From Terfezia claveryi (taxonomy: Eukaryota; Ascomycota; Pezizomycetes; Pezizales; Pezizaceae): DNA of 64,000 bases. The stretch is taken from positions 170,043-234,042 of the forward strand of contig WHUX01000082.1 in the NCBI GenBank assembly GCA_015179025.1, in the 5' to 3' direction. This document shows, one piece after another, positions 34,627 to 43,450 of this stretch (positions are counted from its first letter, which is position 1; each line of letters opens with the position of its first letter). The notes below the pieces were generated by a model. The model was not told where the DNA came from. It saw nothing but the letters and a program-made list of their open reading frames with translations, and ran no database searches. Both the position numbers and the translations under genes were made by a program.

Positions 34627-34915
34627 TTTTTTTTTTTTTTTTTAAAACTCAGTACTCCTATGCAGCCCCGTAAGGGGGACTATGAGGAGCCACGCGGAAG
34701 CCCGGTGGATTCAAGAGCGCACCCCATCCTCCACTACCAAGGCCCATTCGGGACTAGTCTCAGTATGAACTTCACTGACTAAGCACGGGGAAACCTCTTA
34801 GGACAAACCCGTGCTCCTTGGCTGTTAGGAAATCTTTTTGAGGGAGGCAGGATTCGAGCCTACGAACGCAATTGCATTCACCAGGATGGTTCCCAACTGC
34901 ACCATCCACTCCCCC
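34627..34915 (-). mobile_element. tRNA-headed SINE, 289 bp, full length
   Basis: Flanked by exact 13-bp repeats AGCCTGAATAGCC (34614-34626 and 34916-34928). On the minus strand it starts exactly with a tRNA-like head (34839-34915), followed by a body of about 120 nt, then the shared tail (CTTGAATCCACCGGGCTTCC, CTCCTCATAG, CCCCCTTACGGGG, GCATAGGAGTACTGAG) and 17 A (T-run 34627-34643). Because the host sequence itself repeats the 13-mer, part of the duplication could pre-exist. The clean boundaries at the tRNA 5' end and the poly-A nonetheless define the unit. Confidence 0.9.
34839..34915 (-). ncRNA. tRNA-like head of SINE
   Basis: Acceptor stem GGGGGAG/CTCCCTC plus discriminator A; A box TGGTGCAGTTGG; D-stem GATG/CATC; T-arm GTAGG CTCGAAT CCTGC giving B box GGCTCGAATCC. 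The anticodon arm (GAATG CAATTG CGTTC) has a 6-nt loop, so it is probably not a working tRNA. It retains an internal Pol III promoter and gives the SINE its start. Confidence 0.8.
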
Positions 34916-35147
34916 AGCCTGAATAGCCTGGACCACGGCCTGAATAGCCTGGACTACGGCCTGAATAGCCTGGACGGCCTGCTTACGGCCTGAATAGCCT
35001 GGGCCAGCCTGGGGCAGGTCCAGGCTATTCAGGCCTTCTGAAAGTCAGGCCGGGGCCGCCCCAGGCGGTTTCAGGCCCGCACAGACCTCGGCCCCCAGGC
35101 CAGGCTTCAGGCGGCCTGGTCGGCGGCCTGGCCGGTTGAGAACACTG

Positions 35148-35576
35148 ATCCAAGTGTCCAACGAAGGAAGGTATGAATAGAGCGAGATGGTCACAGCAGA
35201 GAGATGAATATGGAGGAGACGTTCGAATATGGAATGAGTGCATGTATTGTATTGTAGTGAAGTGATGTAGTGATAGACTTGGTTATCTCGAACAAGTAGG
35301 AATATGAACGAGATATATATACATGTATGAACGTACATCTGAAGGAGAAGGAGAAGGAGAAGAACAAGCACATGTCCGTTGCAAGCCTATAGCTAGGCAT
35401 GAAGCACACCATATGATGTGCAAGCCGCTGCGAGCCGTTGCAAGTGGTATAGCATGCCATGAAGCCACGATATGAGTGCGAGCAAGGTATCAAGCACGCC
35501 ATATGAGTGTAAGCCGATGCAAGTGGTATAGCAAGGTATGGGCGGAATGGACGACGGAATGGACGGCATTCTAACA
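35148..35576 (-). repeat. LTR-like repeat, family A, copy 1
   Basis: On the minus strand it starts TGTTAGAATG at 35576, then CATTCCGCCCAT, CTTGCTATACC, a region rich in CATATGG and GCTTGCAACGG words, and a TATA-like ATGTATATATATCTCG followed by AACAAGTAGG-type sequence. It ends near CCTTCGTTGGACACTTGGAT. It matches 35731-36139 (inverted) and 42340-42765 (same orientation). Confidence 0.65.
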
Positions 35577-35730
35577 CCGGACACCCTCCCAAACATGGCC
35601 GCCAATGCCATCAAGACCACCATTGCTGCAGAGTAAAGAGTTCATCGCCATCATGGTTGTAGTTGTCGTCTTTGCCATCATCTACTTTGTCAAAGACTAC
35701 ATGGGCCAGGCAAGCGACCGGGCCTGGTGT
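35577..35730 (+). pseudogene. Fragment of small membrane protein gene, duplicate of 40970-41130
   Basis: Encodes TLPNMAANAIKTTI and, after a small deletion that breaks the frame, the hydrophobic stretch MVVVVVFAIIYFVKDYMGQA, aligning codon by codon with the intact copy at 40970-41130. Substitutions in the hydrophobic part are synonymous or conservative. It is stranded between two opposed family A LTR-like repeats and has neither start context nor downstream coiled coil. Confidence 0.7.
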
Positions 35731-36139
35731 TAGAATGATTGTAGCACATTCCGTTCATTCCGCCCATGCCTTGCTACCTATACCATATGTAGCCGTCAGC
35801 GCCTTGCACATCATATGCGTGCTTCCTGCTAAGCTATACGGCTCGCAGTGGCTTCCACATCATATTGCGTACTTCACACCTTGCTCGCACTCATATCGTT
35901 GCTTCATGCCTAGCTATACGGCTTGCAACGGACATGTGCTTCTCCTTCTCATTCTTCTTCATGCTGTACGCTCATACATGTATATTTATCTCGTTCATGT
36001 TCCTACTTGTTCGAGATAACGAAGTCATCACTTCACTCAATACAATACATGCACTCACTATGTATACGGACATCTTCTTCTCTTCATATTCCTCTCTCCA
36101 CATTCAGTTTCTGTTTAATTTAGTTCATCTCTTATAGTT
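35731..36139 (+). repeat. LTR-like repeat, family A, copy 2 (inverted to copy 1)
   Basis: Starts TGTTAGAATGATTGTAGCAC, then CATTCCGCCCATGCCTTGCT, ATACATGTATATTTATCTCG, TTCCTACTTGTTCGAGATAA and CACTATGTATACGGACATC. Facing copy 1 across a 150-bp gene fragment, the pair could form a large snapback. Confidence 0.65.
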
Positions 36140-36327
36140 CGTCAGTTTTGGTTGAGGCCCAGTCTGGGGCCTCGTCACGGTTTATGTAACTAGTCTTATC
36201 TTGCGTGGGTCTGGCAGATTAACTTGCCTCTCCCTTGAATCCACCGGGTTTCCGCGTGGCTCCTCATAGCCCCCTAACGGGGCTGCATAGGAGTACCAAG
36301 TATTTAAAAAAAAAAAAAAAAAAAAAA
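36140..36327 (+). mobile_element. Retroposon copy with long poly-A
   Basis: Contains TCTTGCGTGGGTCTGGCAGA, TTAACTTGCC, CTTGAATCCACCGGGTTTCC, GCGTGGCTCCTCATAG, CCCCCTAACGGGG, GCATAGGAGTACC and about 22 A. It is the same subfamily as 22301-22635 in its 3' 150 bp. The 5' part differs or is truncated. Confidence 0.75.
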
Positions 36328-36505
36328 GATGTTCATCCATGTATATATAGATTGTGTACTTCCCACTTCACTGTGGATAATTAACCGTTCTATACAAAGC
36401 TATCTATTGCTTCGTCCCTTCTCTGTGCGCTCAGCTATTCCTTTATCACTCGTATCCTCCTTTATTGGAATCACGGCTCACGCTGCTCACCTATTCTTAT
36501 ACTGC
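36328..36505 (+). repeat. LTR-like repeat, family B, partial
   Basis: GATGTTCATCCATGTATATA, CTTCCCACTTCACTGTGGAT, CTATCTATTGCTTCGTCCCT and GGCTCACGCTGCTCACC match the downstream halves at 16.8 and 23.3 kb. Confidence 0.6.
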
Positions 36506-36724
36506 AGATGTTGATCATCTTCAGAAACTTCTCTCCATTGGTAAATGGTATTGAACAGGGATCGAAACACAAGCCAGTGGGAAGAGCAGTTCCGACAGGA
36601 AAGAGATGAATCGAAGGGCTATATCTATGAAGGCGGAGGATCACAGAGTTCTTACCACGATCCTGAGTCCTATTTCTTGCCTTATTTTACCTGTGTGATC
36701 TTTTCTCGGTACAAGCTGCTGCAG

Positions 36725-37213
36725 TAGGCCTGGGCACGAGACGAGACATCTCGAGACTTTTTGTGAAAATTTTTCATTGGCTGCGAAAACTTTTCAGTGG
36801 CTGCGAAGATCTTTTCATGGATTGCGACAATCAGTTTAGCAGCCTACGATAGCCTTCGCTTGTATATATGTGTTAGTCGGTACTTAAAGGTAGAGATTCC
36901 TTCTTCTCTTTCTCCCTTCATTATACTCTTTCTCCGCTCATTATCCGCACTTCCTGTACTACATCTACAATCAGCACAATGAGCCAAATTTCTGTGTCGG
37001 CTGCTCATACTCCGGGTGATTTTAGAGCGAGGTTTAGCGGAAGAGGGTATAGAAGAGGAAATTGACGTCGAAGGCGAAGAAGATGATGATTGATAATAAC
37101 TAGGTAGCTAGCTAGCAAGTTCGAATATAGTTATGATTGTGTTGGTTGGTGCTCGATATCCAAAAGTCTCGAAACTTACAAGACTTTCTCGAGACGTCTC
37201 GTGCCCAGGCCTA
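36725..37213 (+). mobile_element. Internally deleted hAT-like element, 489 bp
   Basis: Perfect 19-bp TIRs TAGGCCTGGGCACGAGACG (36725-36743 and 37195-37213), plus subterminal CTCGAGACTTT motifs. Flanking octamers TGCTGCAG and TGTAACAG agree at 5 of 8 positions, a possible decayed 8-bp duplication. Inside is a TATA-like region (about 36864) and an ATG at 36979 opening a 28-codon ORF (36979-37065, starts MSQISVSAAHTPG). An overlapping frame then reads EEGIEEEIDVEGEEDDD and a stop, the kind of acidic tail common at the end of hAT transposases. This looks like an element reduced to the first and last codons of its transposase. The superfamily is inferred from TIR style. Confidence 0.7.
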
Positions 37214-37770
37214 TGTAACAGTAACAAGCATAAATTGGTTATAAGCATACCGTAAGAATTTGTGGACAAGACTGCAGTCTTATTTATAGGACGGTGGTTT
37301 TGATAATAGCTGTCTCAGCGTCTTATTCTGGGTTATTTCTTAATCACAGGTACCTTCTTAATCATAGTTACTTTCTTAACATACAGTTTGAATAAAAACC
37401 CAAATTCTTGCCACTACTCCACCTCGGACCACAGCGCCATGTTGTCAGACCAGGAGCATTTAGATTCTTCTTCCAATTCAATTGCCCAACTGTGTATCCA
37501 TCCAGCCCATGAATATTAATGTTTTGATCCTCACTGCCATCGAATGCTATAGCAATACCACATTTCTAGAAGTAACGAATTATAAGATCCTTATGATCCT
37601 TGCAGATACCCTCTAAAGCCTCCACGACCCACTATGTAAGCAGTATTCTGCGTTCTGATGTCGTATGAAATCTGTTAGTAAGAACCCAACATGAGTAGAA
37701 CCTAATGATATACCTTCTGTCCATTTGGTAAGATGTGTATGATAATGGTCAGCATGGTGTCTGTGTACCT

Positions 37771-37809
37771 AGGCGGTGGTAGTGGGGGTGGTGGTGGCGG
37801 TGGTGTTTG
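37771..37809 (+). repeat. GGT-rich simple repeat, G-quadruplex-prone
   Basis: GGCGGTGGTAGTGGGGGTGG followed by TGGTGGCGGTGG: many G-runs at 1-3 nt spacing on the plus strand just outside the 37822 TIR. Confidence 0.6.
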
Positions 37810-37821
37810 TGTATATATGTT

Positions 37822-39180
37822 CGTGGGCATCGACCGCCCGCGGGCGGCATACCCTTTGTGCCAATCGCGGGCAATTAATATAATTCCTCAATTTAGTAAA
37901 TGTGAATGGAACAAAATATTCCGTTACACTCAAAAAAACACCCTACGAAGTCATTTTTGACACTCCATCCACATCACATACCCTTCCTGTTCCTTAGTGG
38001 GAGATGGCAGACATTGAACCAGGGGAGAATTCCAGAAATATTACCTCAAGCCATTTGAATGATGAAGTAAATGCTGTGTAGTTAACAACTCATTACCTTC
38101 ATCTCTAATGATGAATGGAATGGAGGGGAGGATACTGAGTTTATTGCTACCATAGAAATTGCCATGTTTCCTATGCAATAGGTATTTGAAAATTAGTTTC
38201 TTATCTACAGGGGTTCTTATCCATAGGGTTTTTATAGATGGGGCCTTATGGTTCAGGCTATATAGACCATCTTGTGCTAAATATCGATGCGCTATGTGGA
38301 ATCCAGTGAAGTTTAGAGTAATCAGAATTATAATATTCTACATCTTGTTCCAACGATTTCTTTTTACCGTAGAAAATCCTAGCTATTTCTTACTTATAAG
38401 ATCCAGGTAAGGTGCAATATGGTTCTTTCTTAATTGCAGGTACTTATTTATATACAGATTGTTAAGGTACTTCAATTCCTCAATTTTAAACCAAAACAAA
38501 GCAGTTTCTACCTAGAATTATACAACAGGTAGATACTGTTTTACAGAGTTATGGGAGATCAGATGGCACGATTCTATAACAAAAATCATATTTTTGCAAG
38601 GTGATATGGCCAAACCTGAAATAAGTAGCTATTACAAAATCACAGCCTGAATCCTATCATTTGTGTTAAGTATGGCATATCTGATAACTTTTACCTAACT
38701 AAAGACCTCTAACCAGCTACCAACCTTACGGGCTCAAAGAATGAGATTTCAGATACTCTAATTGCTTGGTAAACCACAGTTCTATAACTACTGGTGTTAT
38801 CATTTCAGGTGTCTGCAAAAACTTCTACTCTAATTATTGTTGCCAATGATTTAAGAATGATCTGGCATTCTTGATTTATTGACATATGAAAGTACTAACA
38901 GATCATGACTGTATTAACCTCTCAGCTCTAGCTGAACTAAATAGGAATATTAGAGGGGGGTCTAATCGACTGGGAAATACATGAATCTATTGGAGTCGCT
39001 GCGATAGCTCCAGTTAGGTATACCGTTATCAATTCTATCTCTTTTGGGGGTAAATCAGTATTCGTAAAACTTTATCAATACAAGTGCATTATACACCAAA
39101 TTGAGTAATTATTTAAATTGCCCGTGAGTGGCACAGTGGGTATGCCGCCCGCAGGCAGCCGATGCTCGCGAGCGGCCCAG
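37822..39180. mobile_element. TIR element, 1.36 kb, family CTGGGCCGCTCGCGGGC, copy 2
   Basis: Right end GCTCGCGAGCGGCCCAG (39180), left end GTGGGCATCGACCGCCCGCG, both with the inner GGCGGCATACCC..TGTGCC block and then (G)GGCAATT, TAATT, CAATTTRGT. The interior is the inverted counterpart of 20645-21939. Examples: the tract reading AGACACCTGAAATGATAACA on the minus strand, and the block around 38640-38700 opposite 21060-21130. A frame near 38159-38410 stays open for 83 codons but no family is recognisable. Confidence 0.75.
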
Positions 39181-39654
39181 AACATATACACTGGAAGGTA
39201 GGATTACTCTACTAGCGCTAGCACTTTCTAGCTCTACTATAGAATTCCCTTCTTATTCGCGATCCATACCCATAGCAAATCTGGTCAGAGTATTGTGCCT
39301 GTCTTATTCGAGGTCACTTTCTTATACATTAATACTTTCTTGTCCCGAGTTCTTACGGTATTGCCTCTGGTCCCGACCGTATGCTTATAACAAGAGTTAA
39401 CTGTACAATCTATTCTTCCGTATAGTAGTATATTATATAGTAGCTAGATATCTAGATAGCTTAAGAGAATATATACTCTTTTGAATTATATTGGAAAATA
39501 CTACCCATAGTATTCAATACTATAGCTTACGGTTACTTAGTACCTCATATTGTTTATTCAATACGTAGCATAGTCATATGTATTCACTAGTGCAGTAGAA
39601 TACTACATAGTGGCATGCCTGGATTGCACACATAATTTGAAAACTGTTTATTCA

Positions 39655-40010
39655 GTTTTTTTTCATATTTTTAAAGAAGTCATTACTCCTATTCGGTCCC
39701 AGCAGGTAGGGGGACCATGAGGAGCCAACCGAAAACTCGAGTGCATTCAGGACAAGCCAAGTCAATCTGCCAGGTCTGGCGCTTATATACTGTAAGATAA
39801 CAAAAATTGAGACCCAAATGGCAACAGCAAATGTAAGATGCAACGATATAAACTTAACAACCAATTGACAAAGCAACATATGTGAGCGCGGAAGATAAAC
39901 TCAAGGGCCCATTAGCAAGACAAAAATGTGAACCAAACAAAAAAACAGGACCAATAACACTCGGAGGGATCGAGGTCATAAAACGGCAATGCCGGATGAA
40001 CCCGCGGAGC
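39655..40010 (-). mobile_element. Retroposon copy, diverged tail
   Basis: Minus strand: GTATATAAGCGCCAGACCTG, GCAGATTGACTTGGCTTGTC, CTGAATGCACTCGAGTTTTC, GGTTGGCTCCTCATGGTCCC, then GAATAGGAGTAATGACTTC and an A-rich end. The first hairpin is disrupted here. The 5' half resembles the 10.2-10.5 kb copy. Confidence 0.6.
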
Positions 40011-40356
40011 ACTGAGGCCCGTTGAAAACCGAAAAAAATGTTCGAATAAACTCAGGTACCATACGGTAAGGAAATTAAGTGAAGTCGGAAATGAGAACTG
40101 TTTTTATTTAGTGGCTGTTTTATGAAATTACACACTCTACATATATTATATCTAGCTAAACCTACAGGCAGCGAGACTCAGCAGAGCAGATATCGATTAA
40201 GGTTAGCTTAGCTACAAATTCGAAAAAAAAAATGGGCTTTACATACACGAGCTGTCAACTCTCCGAGGGTGTATCCAAGCTGCATACCCTACATGAAAGA
40301 CTATGATTTTTCCTCTCTGTCACTCTTTGTTGGTGAGCCCGGGCGGCAACACAGGG

Positions 40357-40545
40357 TATTAGGTTTTGATCAAGATTTATCCGATTTATGGTTAACATTG
40401 AGGCCACATAAACAATTAGAATCCATGCCAGCACCTACTGATTCATATTTGAAGCCGCTGGCAGCAACGCGCCGGCAACTGGTCCTTGGCAACCAAATAC
40501 ATACTGTATGTGCGACTGCCCATTTGGGAAATCTCGACTGATATG
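40357..40545 (+). repeat. Diverged duplicate of 34112-34315
   Basis: Second copy of the segment described at 34112-34315. It lies about 430 bp upstream of the membrane protein gene, which is itself duplicated at 35.6 kb, so it is probably that gene's 5' flank. Confidence 0.7.
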
Positions 40546-40938
40546 GCGTACCCCGCATCGCTCCCGTCACCGCCCCCCGCCCGTTCACCCTCGCTGTCCT
40601 CCTCTCCTTCAACAATGCCGTCCTCCTGTCCTCCACCAACGCCGTCCCCCTCTCCTTCAGCAACACCAGAATCATCTCCACGTACTCCACCAACTCACCC
40701 CTACGACACTGAATCTCTCTTATCACCAAGTACAGCTTCCCATCCAAAAATCTCAGCCTCGTCTGATCTACTACGCCCGTGGGTAGCACGGGAAGACTTA
40801 CTTTTATACTCACTTTTATATTGTTCGTCACCGTCATTACGGGGATGATAGATATGGCAAACCCAGTCCCAATGTGAGTACCAAGCTTCAGATCGTGTGT
40901 AATTTCCCATTGTGCTAAGTGTCTATACACGTCTGCAG

Positions 40939-41427
40939 AATGAACAGCAGCAATTCCAGCAAACCGGGCACCCTCCCAAACATGGCCGCCGATGCCATCA
41001 AGACCACCATTCCTACAAACCCTGCCGCCACTGTCCGTAAGGAGTTCACCGCCACCATGGTGGTAGTTGTCGTCTTCGCCATCATCTACCTTGTCAAAGA
41101 CTGCATGGACCAGGCAAGCGACGGGGCCTGGGAGCGGGAAAAGATGAAAGAGAAGGTGGAAGAGGAGAAAAGGAGAAAAGGAGAGTTGCAAGAGAAGACA
41201 AAAGGAAGCAGGTGGAGAGGATGTGGGCGAGGACGGATCAGAAGAGGAAGGAGGAAAGGAGGAAGAGGAAGGCGGATAGAGAGGATGAACGGAGGAAGGA
41301 GGAGAGGCAGTGGGAGAGGGAGACCAGGATGGCGAAAATCGCGGAGGGGAGGAGGAAGGAGGAGAGGAAGGAGAAAAGGCGGGCAGAGAAGGCAATGACG
41401 GGGCCCTTCCGAGCATTCGCCTTGTGA
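40939..41427 (+). CDS. Small single-pass membrane protein with coiled coil, frameshifted or spliced
   Basis: Family not recognised. The first ATG used here (40939) gives MNSSNSSKPGTLPNMAADAI; an ATG at 40919 is also in frame. A hydrophobic segment TMVVVVVFAIIYLVKDCM (about residues 40-57) is a single membrane span. It is followed by a strongly charged Glu/Lys/Arg coiled coil (EREKMKEKVEEEKRRK). Near 41205 the coiled-coil pattern continues in a different frame (KQVERMWARTDQKRKEERRK...) to a stop at 41427, so either a one-step frameshift or a short intron separates the halves. The paralogous fragment at 35577-35730 conserves the membrane span, which supports the plus strand as the coding strand. 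A 370-codon ORF on the minus strand covers the same DNA and is judged a shadow. Confidence 0.55.
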
Positions 41428-42339
41428 TGGGCATAATGCAGCATTTTGTGTTTTCTGCTGTTAATACTCGGTTGGCTCTCAATTGCAGGTCTATATGAAT
41501 ACAATATATGGCTGTCAGGTTGGCTGCGCCGTAGGGTCATTATCCGAGCGTGCAGCTCGAATTTCATTCATCAAGCAGGGACTGACGCTACTTGAAGATT
41601 GATAAACTAGGAAATGAATGCCCCTTGGGCTTCACAGTGATATTCAACAATATTTTCTGGGCCGTACTACATAGCCGTGAACCCTGAAATCCGTTGCGCT
41701 GAAATTAAAACGGAGACGGTGGAAACTTACTTGGTCGATTTGTAATAAGAACCTTGGTGGGCTTCTCAATGGTGTCCACTGAGTCAGGGGGTTACCTGCG
41801 AAACGAGCCAGATGTTCCTTGGTTAGATCCATGAGATAAAGCCCAGAGGCGTTAATTCAGTGCCCTCAGAGAGCTCTGTTTTTGCTAATTCACTACTCGG
41901 ATTTAAGTTATTCTAATCTAGGGTGGGAGCGGTCCAGCCTGATGGAATTCCAATCCGAGGACTGGCCCCTCCCTCTCCCCGTACTTTTGTACCAGACCAG
42001 ATACACTTTTGGAATGTAAGTGGAAGACAAAGCCAAACACAACCCTAATTTCTCAACGCAAGCAATACCCATCTCCCGAGTGACATCACTCCCGCGAAGC
42101 CTGGTGGACAAACACAAAAACATTCGTTAGCAATTCGCCCACGACTCCAAATCCGGGTGACACTCAATATTGTGTTTCCGTCGTAGGTGTCTACCCCTCC
42201 TTCGCAATCTCAATTTACATATAGCTATTTCGTGTAGATGAAGAGGGAGGATGCCCTTGTTGACCCTTGGTTGACTCTTCTTTAATAACCACTAGATATC
42301 AATCCCCTTATTATAACAATAGGAATAGCAACAGGCGAG
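41428..42339. other. Intergenic, nothing recognised
   Basis: Short ORFs only; none with a motif. Confidence 0.4.
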
Positions 42340-42765
42340 CGGAGAGATCCAAGTGTCCACTGAAGGAAGGTACGAACAGAGCGAGTTGGTCACTGGAGAG
42401 AGGAATATGAAGAGAAGAAGATGTTCGTATACACAGTGAGTGCATGTATTGTATTGTGTGAAGTGATGACTTAGTTATCTCGAACAAGTAGGAATATGAA
42501 CGAGATATATATACATGTATGAACGTACATCTAAAGGAGAAGGAGAAGGAGAAGCACATGTCTGCTGCAAGCCGTTGCTATGAAGCACGCCATATGAGTG
42601 AAGCATGCCATGAAGCCACTATATGAGTGCGAGCAAGGTATCAAGCATGGCATATGAGTGTAAGCCGCTGCGAGCCGTATGGCTAAGCAGGAAGCATGCT
42701 ATATGCATATAGTATAGCAAGGCATGGGCGGAATGAACGGAATGTACTGCATTCATTCTACCAAT
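42340..42765 (-). repeat. LTR-like repeat, family A, copy 3
   Basis: Same orientation and content as 35148-35576: minus-strand start near GGTAGAATGAATGCAGTACA, CATTCCGCCCATGCCTTGCT, TATA-like ATGTATATATATCTCG, end near TCAGTGGACACTTGGATC. Confidence 0.65.
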
Positions 42766-43410
42766 TATTATCTTCCTCCATCCACTTTCTTCTGATTTCC
42801 GGTTTGTAGTGAACCGGGGCAGTGTGCATCACTACCTGCATGGCTGGCGGTGGTGTGATTTTGGTGATGGTAGTGATGCTTGTCCCTATGATCGTCAATC
42901 CTTCTCTTTCCCTTCACCACTGTCAATGGGGAGTGGGAGTAGTACACTCGGTCGTGGAGGTTCGACTGGGACCAGCTTGAGAAATTCATTTACAAGCAAA
43001 ACCCAGTTAGCATGTAGTATTAGATACATGATGGCAAGGACTCATAAAAGATATGACTGTTGCTAATCTCTACAAATCAGCACTCTTGGCATCATATTTT
43101 GAGTATCTCACAGTCCTCAAGCTATACCTGCATGCACGTCCCAAAGAGCCTTTGCAATACCTTCCGCCTTATTTTTAAAGATTGCCTCGGGTCTCTCTCT
43201 GGCTTCCTTTTGCCTTTGTTCTTTTGTCAGCCTCCATGCCTTCTCTTTTGTATCCGAGGGACCAATGCCTATGGAAATGTGAATGGGAATGTCTGTTGGA
43301 ATGTGGAGTGGAGCAATGCAGAAACCTCCCTAGATCAAAATCGATACCAGCACGCGTAACAAGTAAATGCTTGGCACCGTCAATGACGTATGGCACTTGA
43401 CACATGGCAC

Positions 43411-43450
43411 TTTTTTTTTTTTTTTTTTAAAACTCAGTACTCGCATAAGG
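43411..43450 (-). mobile_element. Severely 5'-truncated retroposon tail
   Basis: On the minus strand only GCGAGTACTGAGTTTT and about 18 A remain, the extreme 3' end of the shared tail. Consistent with abortive reverse transcription. Confidence 0.6.

Larger units (their letters stand above)
34435..35147. mobile_element. GGCC-rich TIR element, 713 bp (hAT-like ends)
   Basis: The perfect 13-bp inverted ends are CAGTGTTCTCAAC (34435-34447) and GTTGAGAACACTG (35135-35147). CAGTG-type ends recall hAT elements. The interior is built almost entirely of GGCC, AGGCC and a roughly 19-bp motif, AGCCTGAATAGCCTGGACC, which makes it extremely GC-rich and self-complementary. A 289-bp SINE (34627-34915) is nested inside. 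The flanking 8-bp sequences do not match, possibly because an LTR-like repeat abuts the right end. No coding capacity. Confidence 0.7.
37220..39403. mobile_element. Mariner-like TIR element, split by another TIR element
   Basis: The right end TATGCTTATAACAAGAGTTA ACTG is followed by TA (39404-39405). The left part GTAACAAGCATAAATTGGTT ATAAGCATACC at 37221-37250 carries the subterminal motifs but lacks a clean terminus. The GGGCCGCTCGCGGG-family element 37822-39180 sits inside. Extent is approximate. Confidence 0.5.

Noticed and set aside
34839..34915. Functional tRNA gene
   Set aside because: The anticodon loop is one base short and the sequence is the head of a SINE with target duplications and poly-A tail.
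40370..41482. 370-codon minus-strand ORF
   Set aside because: It lies opposite a GA-rich coiled-coil coding region and the plus strand shows codon-level conservation with the 35.6-kb duplicate; long openness is explained by the purine-rich composition.
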